Assembly (NCBI RefSeq): GCF_002234675.1 | Contig: NC_019879.2 | Span: 8,375,325 to 8,439,324 of the forward strand | Reading direction: 5' to 3' | Source of the DNA: Oryzias latipes | Lineage: Eukaryota; Chordata; Actinopteri; Beloniformes; Adrianichthyidae | DNA length: 64,000 nucleotides | Shown here: in pieces, positions 11,871 to 25,590 of the stretch | Numbering within the stretch: position 1 is the first letter of the stretch | Layout: each line of letters begins with the position of its first letter | The notes under the pieces: generated by a model | Seen by the model: the letters and a program-made list of their open reading frames with translations, nothing else | Databases searched by the model: none | Told to the model about the DNA's origin: nothing | Translations under genes and position numbers: made by a program

Positions 11871-12978
11871 TACGACGGAGTATTAGGGCCACCAAAAAAA
11901 AAAAAAAATTAGAGCCACCAAAAAAAAAATAGTAAAATTACGAGATTTTATCTCGTAAATTTAGGAGATAAAAACTCGTAAATTTAGGAGATAAAAACTC
12001 GTAAATTTAGGAGAAAAAAAGTCGTAATTTTAGGAGATTACAGTGGAAGTGAGCATGCAGAGCAGCAGGTGAACGCCGTGCAGCAGCAGAGCAGACCGAC
12101 TAAACTTTGTTGAACAGGTGAGCTGAATGTTTATTGATAACATTCCAAATGTCTGGAAGGTCATTTGTTTGATTTACGATTCATTAAAGTTTTATTTATT
12201 GATGGTTGGTTTGCAGGATCTCTGCAGCCCGATGAAGCCGTCGTCGGTGTCCCTGCAGCTGTTCGCTTGAATCCTTTCTTCCTTCACCAAAGACAAGACT
12301 CTACGTCTGTGGGACGTTTCCGTCACACAAAAGGAGGAGCACTTTTTTTTGGCATTTTCAACGTTCCAAAGCTAATATAAAACACTATTTTCATTCCTCT
12401 TTATTGTTTTATGCTGAAACGGGACATTTCATCTGCAGGAGGGGGCGTTTGTAACACTGTTTACTTCCGCATTGGTGTTCGGATGACAGGTTCATGACGT
12501 AATGAGACAAATGAACTTCAGGATATGTGAATGAAAAGGAGAATAAAGGCTGCAGCGATTGTCTACACCCAAACGTGTCTCTGAGCTCCTTATTTTATAT
12601 ATTAAACTCCGATTTACTGACACTGAACCCCGGAAAGACTGGTACACGGAAAATGATCTGATTTTGAGTCGCCAAAAGGTTCAGAATCTCTTTGTTTTAA
12701 ACCTATAATAATCCGGAAATGAAGCTTCACAAAAGGCTCCACATACTTCATCTTCAAGCTAGGTTCCGATAAACGGACAACTTCAGTGTTTTTTCCTTAA
12801 TCTACGACTTTTTTCTCGTAAATTTATGAGATTTTAAGTCGTAAATTTATGAGATTAAAAGTCGTAAATTTACGAGTTTTTATCTCCTAAATTTACGAGA
12901 TAAAATCTCGTAATTTTACTTTTTTTTTTTTGTTGGCTCTAATTTTTTTTTTTTTGGTGGCCCTAATACTCCGTCGTA
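11871..12978. mobile_element. Long-TIR non-autonomous DNA element (TACGACGGAGTATTAG termini)
   Basis: Begins TACGACGGAGTATTAGGGCC and ends with the reverse complement at 12978. Both sides are flanked by GGATTA (11865-11870 and 12979-12984). The inverted repeats are about 130-170 bp and are built of iterated ~23-bp units containing CGTAAATTTAGGAGATA (left) and TCGTAAATTTACGAG (right), so each arm is itself a small tandem repeat. The interior (12040-12780) has no transposase. It does hold exon-like pieces with splice-like borders: AACAG/GTGAGC at 12115-12124 and TTTGCAG/GATCTC near 12220. The superfamily is not assigned because a 6-bp duplication is not diagnostic. Confidence 0.88.
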
Positions 12979-13016
12979 GGATTAAAATATAAGTGTGTAC
13001 ATGGGCCCAGAAAAAC

Positions 13017-14560
13017 TTCAGTTTCAGTTTCAGTTTATTTCAAACACTAATGAAAAATCAACACAGTGGTTTAAAAAAGACATAAAATTATACAGTGTGC
13101 TTGAAAAGCAGTGGGTTGTAAAGAAATCTTGTCTGCTCCCACCCCTTTTAACAAAACCTGATGATGTCCATATTCAATACGCGTATTGCTATTTACAGAT
13201 AGGTACAAAACATTCAACAATTCTGCATGGCAACTGTGCAAAAGTGACATTTCTTGTTTAATTAATCGTTGCTGGCCTTGTACGGTATTAGTGACTTCTT
13301 GTAGTTTTTTTTTTAATACATGTAAACTTTTGGTTTGTTTTAAACCCTCATACAATCCATTCCATAAATCCACACCACAATTTGCTAAACATATTTTTCT
13401 TGTTTGTTGTGCGAATGCAGTGCTTTTTGAAAATTCAGTTGTTTTCTTGGATTGTAACTCCCTTCTCTGTCTTTGAACATTTGCTGTACGTTTATTGGAA
13501 GTGAGTTGTATCTGGCTTTATACATGAAGAGAGCCATTTTCACTAGATCCCATAGTTTCAATAAACCCGACTTTAAAAATAGAGTATTTGCATGTGTCCC
13601 ATAATCCACTCCATAAAAAATTCGAACAGATTTTTTTTTGTAAGATATATAAACACTGTAAGTTTGTTTTATAAGTATTTCCCCAAACTTCTATGCTGTA
13701 CTGTAAATATGGTAGTATTACGGATGAAAATATTAGTAAACAGGCTTTTGAGTGAGAGTATGGCGCGTTTTTCCCAACACTGCTATGCTTTTAGCAATTT
13801 TAGCTCTGACCTGCTTTATTTGTGGTTTCCAGCTTATTTTGTCATCCATAATTACGCCAAAGAACTTGATTTCAGTCACTCTTTCCAGATCATGGTTATC
13901 AATGGCAACTTTTATTTCTGAATCTGCAGGAATGTGTCATTAATGTATAAGATGAACAGTGTGGGACCTAATATTGACCCTTGTGGAACTCCACAGCTTA
14001 AATTTAGCAGGGATGATTTACAGTCATCCAGTTGGACAAACTGTTGCCTGTTAATAATGTAACTGTTTAACCATTTTAATGCTGGTCCTCGTATTCCACA
14101 TCTTTCCAGTTTGTTTATTAAAATGTTATGATCAATAGCGTCACAAGCATTTTTCAGATCGATGAACACTGCTACTGCGAACTCTTTATTGTCAGTGCCA
14201 CTTATAATTTTTTGGTTAGTAGTCTAATCACCATTGATGTTGATATGTTTCTTCTGAAACCATATTGGTCGTCGGATATTAGTTTGTGTCTTTCAACAAA
14301 ACTTTCCAGCCTAGTGAGGAACACTTTTTCAAGTATTTATGAGGATTGGCAGAGTAAAGATACTGGTCTGTAATTTGTTAGTTGGTGTTTGTCCCCTGAT
14401 TTGTGTAGTGGAATTACTTGGCTAATTATGTGGCTAATTTCGTTTTTTGTGGAAATGTTCCTGTTTGAAAGGATAAATTGCAAACGTAGGTTAGCGGGTC
14501 AACAATAGAATCAATGACCTTTTTTATTACAATCATATTAATTCTGTTACAGTCTGTTGA
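13017..14560 (-). mobile_element. Degenerate LINE with (CTGAAA)n-type 3' tail
   Basis: Minus-strand frames give reverse transcriptase remnants. At 14169-13912 there is FIDLKNACDAIDHNILINK and CGVPQGSILGPTLFILYIND. Downstream parts follow at 13609-13385 (LVKMALFMYKARYNSLP) and 13373-13071 (DLWNGLYEGLKQTKS), which match the C-terminal region of jockey/CR1-superclade LINEs. Several frameshifts and stops separate them. The 3' end is at about 13017, where the minus strand reads TGAAACTGAAACTGAAG, a simple-repeat tail. A dead copy, apparently inserted against the LINE that starts at 14565. Confidence 0.82.
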
Positions 14561-14564
14561 TTAG

Positions 14565-15690
14565 AAATAGAGGCGCTCATGTGCCTTCCTGTCTATGCAG
14601 GATGTGTTGGTGCTCCAGGTAAGGCCGTTGGAGATGTGGACACCCAAGTACCTGAAGCTGGAAACCACTTCCACCGCGGCCCCTCCGATGTGAAGGGGAG
14701 GAGGGGGTAGTCTGTCCTTCCAGAATTCCACGATCACCTCTTTGGTCCTTGCACCAGCCCTCCAAGCGTTCCACCTCCTGCCTGTAGTCAGACTCGTTGT
14801 TAATGGTGATGCATCCAACCACTACTGTGTCATCCGCAAACTTCACGATCAGACAGCTGGGGTGACTAGCTGTGCAGTCGTGCGTGAACAAGGTGAACAG
14901 GAAGTGGCTTGAACAGTCCTGAGAGGAGACGTCGTGAATCTTCACAGACTATGGTCTGTCAGGAAGTCCAAGTCCCAGTTGCAAAGATTGGAGCTCAGTC
15001 TGAGTGTAGGTCTGTGGGATGAAAGTACTGAAGGCTGATGTGAAGTCCACAAACAGCAAACAAACATACCAGTTCTTATTTTCCAGGTGGGTGAGGGTTG
15101 TGTGGACCGCAGAGGACATGGCGTCCTCTGTGGATTGGTTTGTTCTGCATGTGTACTGGTGCAGGTCCTTGGTGACATCAATGGAATCTGTGATTCGGGT
15201 CATGACCAGTTTTTCAAAACATTTCATGACTATTGGGGTAAGGGCCACCGGCCAATAGTCATTCAGACCTGTCACTGAGGATGTTTTGGGGATTGGAACG
15301 ATTGTACTGGTTTTCAGGCAGGTGGGGACCACTGCCTGCTTTAGGGAGGTGTTGAAAATGTCTTTCAGCACCTCTGTGAGCTGGTGTGCACGGTCCTTCA
15401 GCACCCGTCCAGGATGTTATCAGGTCCAGCAGCTTTGTGAGGATTAATCCTTTGGAGGGTCCTCCTCACTTCTGCGGGTGCCTCCATGAAGATCTGCCAG
15501 TTTATGTGCTGGAAACAGTCTTGCAGAGCTGGGACAGCATCACTGGGCCACACTGTGAAAGTCCTCTGTGTTGGGGCCTGGCGCCTAAGGAGAGGGCGGT
15601 AGGCAGAGACCAGCATGATTGCGATGTGGTTGGAGAAGCCCAAATGGGGATGGGGACAGCTCTGTATGCATTTTTTTAGTTGGTGTAGAC
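14565..15690 (-). mobile_element. Second degenerate LINE (L2/Rex1-like reverse transcriptase)
   Basis: The minus strand encodes, in order, INPHKAAGPDNILDG (near 15410), VPTCLKTSTIVPIPK and NDYWPVALTPIVMKCFEK (15404-14949), LLFVDFTSAFST, then after a break FLFTLFTHDC and KFADDTVVVGC (14945-14577), and YLGVHISNGLTWS. The FADD catalytic box is present, but the GAPQG region just before it is deleted at about 14945, and frameshifts follow. The copy stops abruptly near 14565, where the other LINE begins. Confidence 0.85.
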
Positions 15691-16361
15691 ACAGTCCAGG
15701 GTGTTATTTCCTCATGCTGGAAAGATGATAATCATTAAGAGTATTTGGAGTCATTGTATTGGGCCAATCCACATGTCTATCCTTGCAAAGAAGGCCAGTT
15801 CAGCTGAGAGCAGCAGCAAGTTAACTTTTTGAACCCATTTTCACCTCTTTGTCAGTTTCTACAAACTGCTGTCCATTCAAGACAGCTGTGCTAATTGTTT
15901 CCCGGCATAATGTATTAAAGGCCCAATAAGCTTGTAGCTATTCCAGGGCATCGCAGAGTTGATGACACAAGTCAACACTTTGCAATTATTACTGCCTTTA
16001 AGCTAACTTAGAGAGGAGATCAGTAACAGTCATTAACAAAGGATGCAGCTTCTCCTGGTTTCTTTGGCTGTTAATTAACCACATTCCTAAATGTTGAAAA
16101 ACTCACAATTTTGTGCATTAAGGACAAAAACATAAATTTACATGAAACTGTTGTCATTTAAGAACTAGAACCTTTAGTCATAACAATGCAGATGTAAAGT
16201 TTAAACAACGGATATATTTATTTCCTGCACAGAGATTCAGAGAAGGTTTTAGGTTTCTTTGTTTTGTGTTTACTGTAGGCTGGAAACCAACCCCGTACAG
16301 CCTTGGACCAACAACTCTCAAGAACGCTCCACAAAAGTCTTAACCCTTTAACACCAGAGTG
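15691..16361. other. Intergenic, nothing recognised
   Basis: AT-rich spacer with no supported gene or repeat boundary. Confidence 0.5.
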
Positions 16362-16939
16362 TAAAGGTCATGTCACACAGCCACTATGTACATTTGCGCA
16401 TTTGGCACGGATGAAAATTGATCGTATGTGAATATGCGTGGAAAAAGTGAGAAAAGTTGTGGCCTTTCTGTGAAATTTTCACAAATGTATAACGATTGAA
16501 CCACGTTAATACCATGGACGAAGTACAAATAAAACACACATACCTGAAAATCGAGGTAAAAGCCAAATCTGGCCCAAAATGTGCAATATGTGCGCCATGT
16601 GGTCATACGTGGAACGGCATGTGAAAGCCACAAATTTGTGTGTGCATCTCACAAAAATCCCACACAATTGAGTAAGATCTAAGTAACATTTAAATAAGAG
16701 CTACATAAAATACACGCAATTCATTCAATTCATTACTGAAAAATTTTTTTTGAACAGCTCAAAACCAACTTCACGTAAAGACCCATTATCCGAAACCCTC
16801 AAAGGACACCTGCGCACATTGACAAACGACGAACACAACACTTATAAATTATCTATATCATGCATGTATCCCGAAAGACCAATATTTATACGTGGAAAAG
16901 GCGCAAAATGTGCATAGTGGCTGTGTGACGTGGCCTTTA
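16362..16939. mobile_element. TIR element (AAAGGTCATGTCACACAGCC), non-autonomous
   Basis: The left end AAAGGTCATGTCACACAGCC at 16363 pairs with the right end GGCTGTGTGACGTGGCCTTT at 16919-16938. About 40 bp of each terminus are complementary with a few differences. The outermost TA/TA dinucleotides (16362-16363, 16938-16939) could be the target duplication. The short ORFs inside (minus strand, 86 and 60 codons) resemble no transposase. Confidence 0.8.
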
Positions 16940-17825
16940 GCTCTATTGTTTGCATTCTTTAACGTAATTCCAGCAGTTTTTGAAGCGGAGGAAAGAAGCT
17001 TTACTGTGACATGCAATACTTTACTGCAGTGAAGTGTCGAGGTAAATCAGCTGATTCTGGCACAGAGAAAATGTAAAGTGTTGGCGCACAGCCGATATGA
17101 AAAGCCTCTTTTCTTCGTGTCAGAATCAGTTGATTCACAATGATCGTGTGAACGGTGGAAGAGTTACGGTATGTCGAAGTTATTCAGATGTCGCCAACAA
17201 CTTCTCCAGCGTTAAAGGGCTATTTCCCTAAACACGCACCAGGCCCTGTTTCCCTCATTCAGCCAATAACTGAACCCTATAAGTCTTTTGCCCCAAACTA
17301 CTGGCTGAATGGGCAGAACCTAGGACACTGCCACTGCGGTATACAAATGTGTAAAATATTATTAATACATAATTCAAGTTTTTGCTCCATCTGAGGAGAT
17401 GTTCAGTTGTCACATAAAAGTCATTAAAATAACATAAAAGACATTAGGATACTGTCCAATTAGAGACAGCGTGTACATTTAAGCCCATACTGTTGAGAAC
17501 TTTGAAACCTGTTTCTGACTTGGAATTTAATTTAAATAGTGAAGCTCTCAGTTCATGCGATAATGAAATGATCTAAAAGAAGTAAAGCTGATGCTGATCT
17601 AATCTGCAGAGCTTCATTTCAGGGACAAAAACAGCACCAGAGAACATGGTTATTCTAAAAGAAGAGGATGAGCAAACAGAGTCTTATTCATTCATCTTTA
17701 AATTAATTTCTATAAGCACATGTGCACCACTTTCCCCTTGGAACAATTTGACTCACAGCCTTCCTGTCATTTAATCATTTTTAAGTCATGATTAAGTCAT
17801 GACATTGTATTGTTCATCCAGTTTT
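16940..17825. other. Intergenic, nothing recognised
   Basis: No coding frame, RNA gene or repeat boundary could be supported here. Confidence 0.5.
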
Positions 17826-18180
17826 TGTCTGACTATCCATCTTCAGAATCCGGTTTAGGGGTCACGGGGCTGTTGGACTAATGCTTGAAACACCCCGGAA
17901 CAGGTCACCAGTCGGTTGCAGAGCCATACCCCCATATGGCTTGCAGAGCCACACCCCCATATGCACACACAGGGGAAATTTAGAATAACAATAAGCATGT
18001 TTTTTGGTTGAGGGAGGAGTGCACGTGGAGAACATGCAACCTCTACACAGAAAAGGCCCAGCTCGGATTCAAACCAGAAACTTCTCATTGTAAGATAAGA
18101 GGGCCAACCACGACACCATCGTGCATCCCGTTTTTGTCTCATCTTTAGAAAAATTTGGGTGTCGGATTTTAAGTACACAG
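17826..18180 (-). mobile_element. SINE-like repeat, decayed, minus orientation
   Basis: Shows the reversed signature of a fish SINE: AGAATCCGGTTTAGGGGTCA at 17845, CCGGAACAGGTCACCAGTCG at 17896, GGGAGGAGTGCACGTGGAGA at 18012, and a reversed B-box-like GGATTCAAACC at 18065-18075. Related plus-strand copy at 34495-34800 and partial copy at 41920-42040. An internal duplication (GCAGAGCCATACCCCCATAT / GCAGAGCCACACCCCCATAT) is visible at 17919-17961. Confidence 0.65.
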
Positions 18181-18879
18181 AAGGGAAATGGCTAAGTATT
18201 TAAGTTAAAAATACATAAAGCTGCAGGTTTTTTTTTTATAAATCGGTCTTGGTTATGACTTAAAAATGCTGTTTGTTGCTATCTGAAGAAAATTCAGTTC
18301 TTGGAACAACATCAAACATATGTTTTTACTTTTCAAATCTAACATTTTTAATCTGTTTGTTATTTTTAATTATTAAACATTTAACTGTAAATTTTTGATC
18401 CTAAATCTTAAAGACATTCTGTCCCATCAGAAAAACAATCATGTTTCACAGTATTTGTTAAGTAATAACATCTTCCAGCTAAACACTGAGTGTGCCACTG
18501 ACTCTTCAAGTCAAACCATGTCAGGCTTTTATTTTCAGTCCATCTAAGGTGCTCATTTGTTAAAATAGGACTTTAAACATTCTCTTTTTTTATTAAAAAA
18601 CAACTCTCTAATTTTTCTTTTATGATATCTTTTGATAAATAATTTTGTGTTCAGGTGGCAGGAATCTCTGCTACCGACTCCTGCATGAGGGTCATGCAGT
18701 TTTGAGCAAAGAACGATTTGAGCTGATGGGAAAAAAAAAAACTTTTTTCTTTTAAGATCGACACCTGAGTGCTCCTGGATATCAGACCGGAAAAAACATC
18801 ATCCTCTTTTATAAAGAAGAAGCACTTTATATTTTTAATCCTGTGTAAACACTGTGTCTTTTTTTCTTGACTCAACTTG

Positions 18880-19290
18880 TAGAGACCCACTCGAATAGAA
18901 ATCGTGGTTTTTGGTGTTTTTTTTAACATGGCCTTGATTTCTTCATTAAAGTTGTTGTTTATTAAAGGCTGTTGGAAAAAGATTCTATTTGTGAGAATAC
19001 AGTGGGTGGGCCACAAGCTCCCTGCTCCGCTCCATTCGGATGCATTCACTTTCAGACAAATAGATCCACGAACGTCTTTGTTTTCCTCATCCATGCTGAC
19101 ATCTGGCTCAAAATTGTACGGCTGGATGCTCCTTTTTTTTGCTTTGTTACACCGGTATTGTTAGGTTAGGGTTGTGAGGGGCTTTATGCTAACGTAAGAG
19201 AGAGTAAACAAATGGGAAGTAAGGGCGGACTCACTTTGTGTCTACAGCCCTGCCCACAACTCAAAGGTGAATTTCTAATTAACTATTGCT
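18880..19290 (+). repeat. Dispersed repeat (AGACCCACT...CCGCCC family), copy 1
   Basis: Starts near GAGACCCACTCGAATAGAAA and contains GGGCGGACTCACTTTGTGTC and CCCTGCCCACAACTCAAAG. The reverse complement of 40193-40440 carries the same motifs in the same order (AAAGACCCACTTCTATT, GGGCGGGCTTACTTTGTG, CCCGCCCACAACTCAAAG). Only partial matches are visible by eye. It overlaps a 147-codon minus-strand ORF that I do not regard as a gene. Confidence 0.6.
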
Positions 19291-20233
19291 GCTCTGCAGG
19301 ATCTATATCCTAGAAAATAACACAGTTTTTTTTTATTTTGTTTCAGTTAAAAACAGCAAAAACATAATTAAAAGGTTTATTATGTGATAGAAAAAGATGA
19401 AGTCAAGTATCACAGTCATCTCTGTGTGACTGCACTTTGCTTTCTTGTCTGTTCCTCCCTCACAGCACCAGCTTCAAGTTGTTCATTACAATCAGCTGTC
19501 TTCATTTGTGTATCTGACGTTAACATGCCTCCAAGGCACGTTACTGTTGGGAGTGGGGTCATCCGGACCCCACAAACACAATAATAAACTGCACTCGGCA
19601 GAGGAAAAGCATCTTATAAAATATATTGAACGATCTTCTAAAAAATATAAAAAATTGCTAAATCACTTGAATAATGTCCTAGGAAAAACTGATGGTGTTT
19701 ACAGCATAGACAGGGAAGATGTGGTATTGACAAAGACAAAAAAACCTTGATAAATCTCCCTGTGATTACCAAGTTTTCCCAATGTTTTTTATCCGCAAAA
19801 CAACGACGATCAGCAAGACATAAAATAATAATAACCTGTTATATCTAGACTTAAATGGGTCTTCTTTTTTAGCATCAGTGTTTTTAGGTTTGGTTCCACA
19901 CTCCAGAACCGACTTCCTGAAGGTCTCTCAGAATGCTGAGCTGCATGAAATTGCAGCAGAGAACAGCAGCAGCAGCTGTATCATCTTACATTCACATTAG
20001 TGACTGCTTATCATTTAATTAAAAATTATAAGTAATATGCATCTCCAGGGGGATTAGGAAATCTCTGCCTGAACTGCGTGAGAAAGCACAATGGCTCTGG
20101 ATTTGCATGGGACACAACACTGAGCACTTTGTTTAGAAATGAAATACCAGACATGTTAGCGTTGTCAGTTTAATTGGACATATTGTTGGGCCGTCAGTAA
20201 GCTGCAGCCAGGGGGACACAGATGTTTCTTGCT
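19291..20233. other. Intergenic, nothing firm
   Basis: Around 19530-19565 (CAAGGCACGTTACTGTTGGG, GGGGTCATCCGGACCCCA) the sequence resembles a terminal part of the piggyBac-like MITE family, but no second end was found. Confidence 0.4.
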
Positions 20234-20237
20234 TTAA

Positions 20238-20430
20238 CCGTTGTGCTACCCTAGGCACTTTGACGTTGGGAGTTGGGTCATCTAGACCCACTACACAGTG
20301 CTCTTTTTTCTTCAAGGATTTGTGAACCTCACTGGTGTCCATGGATTACATGAAATCTTTCCACCTCATCCACCTTTATCATGGTAGGAATAACAAAGTA
20401 AGGGTGGGGTCATCTAAGATAGCACAAAGG
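20238..20430 (+). mobile_element. piggyBac-like MITE, copy 2
   Basis: TTAA (20234-20237) precedes CCGTTGTGCTACCCTAGGCA. The right end AGATAGCACAAAGG is followed by TTAA (20431-20434). The 193-bp body has the family core GTTGGGAGTTGGGTCATCTA and the run CTCTTTTTTCTTCAAGGATT. Non-coding. Confidence 0.87.
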
Positions 20431-20434
20431 TTAA

Positions 20435-22085
20435 AAACTGGTTTGGATTAGTAGTTTCTAACAGTTTTATTTCAAATGTTGGCAAACATTTTGAACTAAA
20501 CCTTTTAACCCCTACTTTTATACTAAGTAGAAGTGAATTTCTAAATTGACTCCTGTTTTTAACCAAAAAAATGTTATTTTGTGGACACTATGATGCTTTT
20601 TAATAGTTTCCCTTAAATTTCCAAGACTTAATTTGTTCTAACAAATTAGGTTTTAAACATAAATGTATGTTTGGTCAGTTCCCCGATGACAAGTGTGCAT
20701 ATTTTTCTTTAAAAGTGTTTATGCCTAAAACCAATGGGACAGCTCCCAATTTTTATTTTCTCACTCAAGTCAAAGCAAAAAAATAAATAAAATAGATCCC
20801 AAATGACCTGTGAGATGAAGGGAAAATATTATCAGAGAAACATGTAGCATGCGTTTTTGAATTTGCATTGTTATGAAAGAATAACAGAAAACCAAACACT
20901 AAATAATTACTTACCTTTGATGCTGCTTTAGAAAGGAGATTTACTGAGAGACATGTATTTTCTTCATAAATAAAGTCTGGGTTTGGGATTGAAATCAGTC
21001 GACATTGAGTCGACTACGATCCAAACTAGATTAATCTGTCTGAGGCTAGCTGTTGATTAAATTGAACTATACCATTATAAATCGTTCCAAAATGAAATAA
21101 ATGTATTATATCCATAATGGAAAATACCATTTGGATTGAGGCACCGTAGGTTTATTTTACTTTATACCATGGTCCAGGTGAATACTCTATTCTGATTGCC
21201 TGCTGGGTGTGGATAAAAAAGGGATAATACACACCTAAAAAAGAAGTTCCTGTCACGTAGCCCAAATGTTCTATATCACTACGCTGGCTTCTTTAAAAAA
21301 AGTTTGCTTCATCATCAACAAGTGGTAAAGCTGCATTCACACTTGCGCGGCAGAGGAGGCCAGTTTCAATGTTCAGTCAATGGTACAAATGCGATCTGAG
21401 ATCCTGTGGCATGATTTGAGCAATGGTCTGGTGCCAGAGTTGAGTTGAAAAACATGAACTCTGGGGATGTCACTGCATCGCATCAATCAGGGACTAAACT
21501 TAAGGCATCTAACACTTTTAATGAGAGCGGGTAAAATACACATCCAATATGGTGGATCAATGCGACAATTCTCCTGAACTCCCATCCAGTTTTCAGACTG
21601 AAAATTTGATCCAGACTATTGGGGGAAACGAACTCTGCTTCACTTTAGGTGAACAAAATGTGTCCAGTATGAATACACCCAGTCTCCTGTTGACACATGC
21701 GGAAAACCCCAGCTGGTGGATCCCTATTCTTCAAAGGAACCTGGATGATTTTAAAAGTTCATAATTGTGCATCAATGAAGTCAAATCACACATTTAAGTT
21801 TCTGTCAACAACTGTATTTCTGAAGTACTCTCAATTAATATTTTTCATTAAACTTTAGAATAATATTTGACTCTAAAAAACTTAATCATTTTTTATTAAT
21901 TTTAATACGCAGCTCACCTCACACTGCTGACAAGGTAATAATTCAAAAGTTGCATCTTTACAAATTATCTTTGTTGTATTAAAAAAAATTGGAATCCCAA
22001 GACTAGTAATAAATATTTTCATGTGTAATCATGTGTAAACAACCAAATCATTTCAAACCTTTGGTGCATTATTTAACTATAGTTA
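20435..22085. other. Intergenic, nothing firm
   Basis: AT-rich. 21330-21480 (GCTGCATTCACACTTGCGCG) looks like one end of a MITE, with a weak counterpart GTCCAGTATGAATACACCC at 21662, but the pairing is not good enough to define an element. Confidence 0.4.
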
Positions 22086-22089
22086 TGTG

Positions 22090-22165
22090 TGCTCCCTGAG
22101 CTGTGGCGCAGTGGGCTGTGCCATCACCAGATGAAGGGTTTGAGTCCATTCAAAGTATGTATGTA
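22090..22165 (+). mobile_element. tRNA-like SINE head fragment
   Basis: GAGCTGTGGCGCAGTGGGCT followed about 40 bp later by GGTTTGAGTCCATTC has the spacing of A and B boxes of a tRNA-derived SINE. No tail is recognisable, and the B box is mutated (GGTTTGAGTCC), so it is a relic. Confidence 0.5.
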
Positions 22166-23760
22166 TAAACCCTGTGAATGGGGAGAATCAGAAATAATGC
22201 GACACATTGTGTCACTTTCTAAGTCTGGGAAGTGATAAGGTATGGAGATGGATGACTTGATATGTTTTAAATGGAAAAGTTAAAAAAAATCAGTTGAAAA
22301 ATAGACATTTAGGTGAAAAAAGGAAAACACAAAAATTTACTTTATTACTTATAACATTATTTTCTTACTACGTCAGCTATTTATTTTGACTTTTGTATTC
22401 ACATTTACCCTTTTTACTTTTATGTCTGTGCTCATGTTTGATTACTTGATCTTGTCAGAGATCTTCAGAAAATATTGAATAGTTGTTTTTTCCATTGAAG
22501 CTGTTGCTCCGCCTTTCCAGAGGTTCAAATCGCTTAAATGTAGTTAACTGTTTTGATGGAGAGGTCAGCTTTAGTCTGTCTGATGCTGAAGAAAGCAAGA
22601 TGGCACTTTTGGTTCCAAAGCGTCTGTTGCAAATGAATATCTAATTTGAAATTAATTTGGCGTATCTAACTGAGCATTTCTTTTTGACAACCATATAATG
22701 ATTTGCTTGGAGTCTTATGATGTTATTCTCTCACAGGAGGTGTGTTTTCCCTTGAAACTGCAGGATGTGTTTAAAAATATGGGCTTTTTTCTTGAAGCTG
22801 TTCTATTTGAGCTGTGACATTTCACAGTAATCTAAATTGAAATTGCCTTCAGCTGATCATCACTGTCATAGATGTTTAAGTTAACCTTCATTTGCTGACA
22901 TGTCCAAAGATATTAAAATCAGCGTTGCTGTCCAAATAATGCTATTGTGAGCAGAATGGAACATCTCCAAAGGATTGCTCTGCAAGTGCATGCTCAGACC
23001 TCTCGTGTCCTCTAATTACAGCCATAGTTTATATGTCTTAGAGCTTTTTTTCATCCTGTTTGGACGTATCAGTGCGCTGTTATCAACCTTCCATTCATCC
23101 ACAGGCCCTGGCGGGCTGCACCCTCCTGTTTGTGTGCAGCTGGACCCTTTCATTATTTACACTTCAAATGATAATGACATCATGTGTGCACAGCTGCACT
23201 ATTTGCATGCACATGCAGCTGAATTTGTGTGACAAAATGATTCAGCTAGAAGAAGAAAGAAAGAAAGAAAGAAAACCTCTTTCTGTGTTCGCATGTTAGC
23301 GATATTCAGATGTGGAGGCTGGTTCAGTGAACAGAACCACAACAACTGCTGGGATTTCTGTGTCTGAGGAGAATTCTTACTTCACCACAGGATTTCAAAG
23401 GCTGGTGATGGAAGATGGTTGGCTTTTTTTTTGGGCTTATATTGAAAGAGTAAATGACTTTATTTCATCTGAACATACTAAATACAACACAACAGGTACA
23501 CTTACAATCATGACAGTGAAAGAACTTCTCTGAAAGGGTAAATTTGGTCCGACAAGCATAGAAAGGACACTGAATACTAACTGAAGCTCATCTCAGTTCA
23601 CAGCAGAGTCAGATATGAAGGAAAACACTGAGCTTTGAAATGAAGATCATGTTAATGTGGTGGTTTGGATGAAAGTCAATTCAAATTAGGCTCACTTTCT
23701 TTAGCCTTTTCCTCCACATCATCTAGAGTGGAAAACCCAAATCTAATTTAGGAATATTTT
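22166..23760. other. Intergenic flank 3' of kctd12
   Basis: AT-rich, with a short AAGAAAGAAAGAAAG microsatellite at about 23253-23275. On the minus strand this is downstream of kctd12 and may include its 3' UTR. AATAAA on that strand lies at 23763-23768, about 60 bp after the stop. Confidence 0.5.
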
Positions 23761-23827
23761 TATTTATTCTATTGTTTCTCCTGCTAGATTGTGATGTTTA
23801 TATTTACACAATAAGCCCCCCTTTTGG

Positions 23828-25510
<1,683 letters not shown>

Positions 25511-25590
25511 ACAATCAATTCAATTCAATTTGATTTGTATAGCCCAAATTCACAACAACAGTCGTCTCGATAGGCTTCACATCCAGTTTT
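25511..25590 (-). mobile_element. LINE 3'-end fragment with (AATTC)n tail
   Basis: CAATTCAATTCAATTTGATT followed by TGTATAGCCCAAATTCACAA and CAGTCGTCTCGATAGGCTTC matches the start of the longer copy at 32188. Reversed, it is a LINE 3' end with a (TTGAA)n simple-repeat tail. Confidence 0.65.

Noticed and set aside
18651-19094. 147-codon minus-strand ORF
   Set aside because: Overlaps a dispersed repeat, has no recognisable motif, and its flanks show no splice or promoter context.
19520-19565. Fifth piggyBac-like MITE (GGCACGTTACTGTTGGGAGT)
   Set aside because: Only part of one end is similar; no opposite end or TTAA on the right was found.
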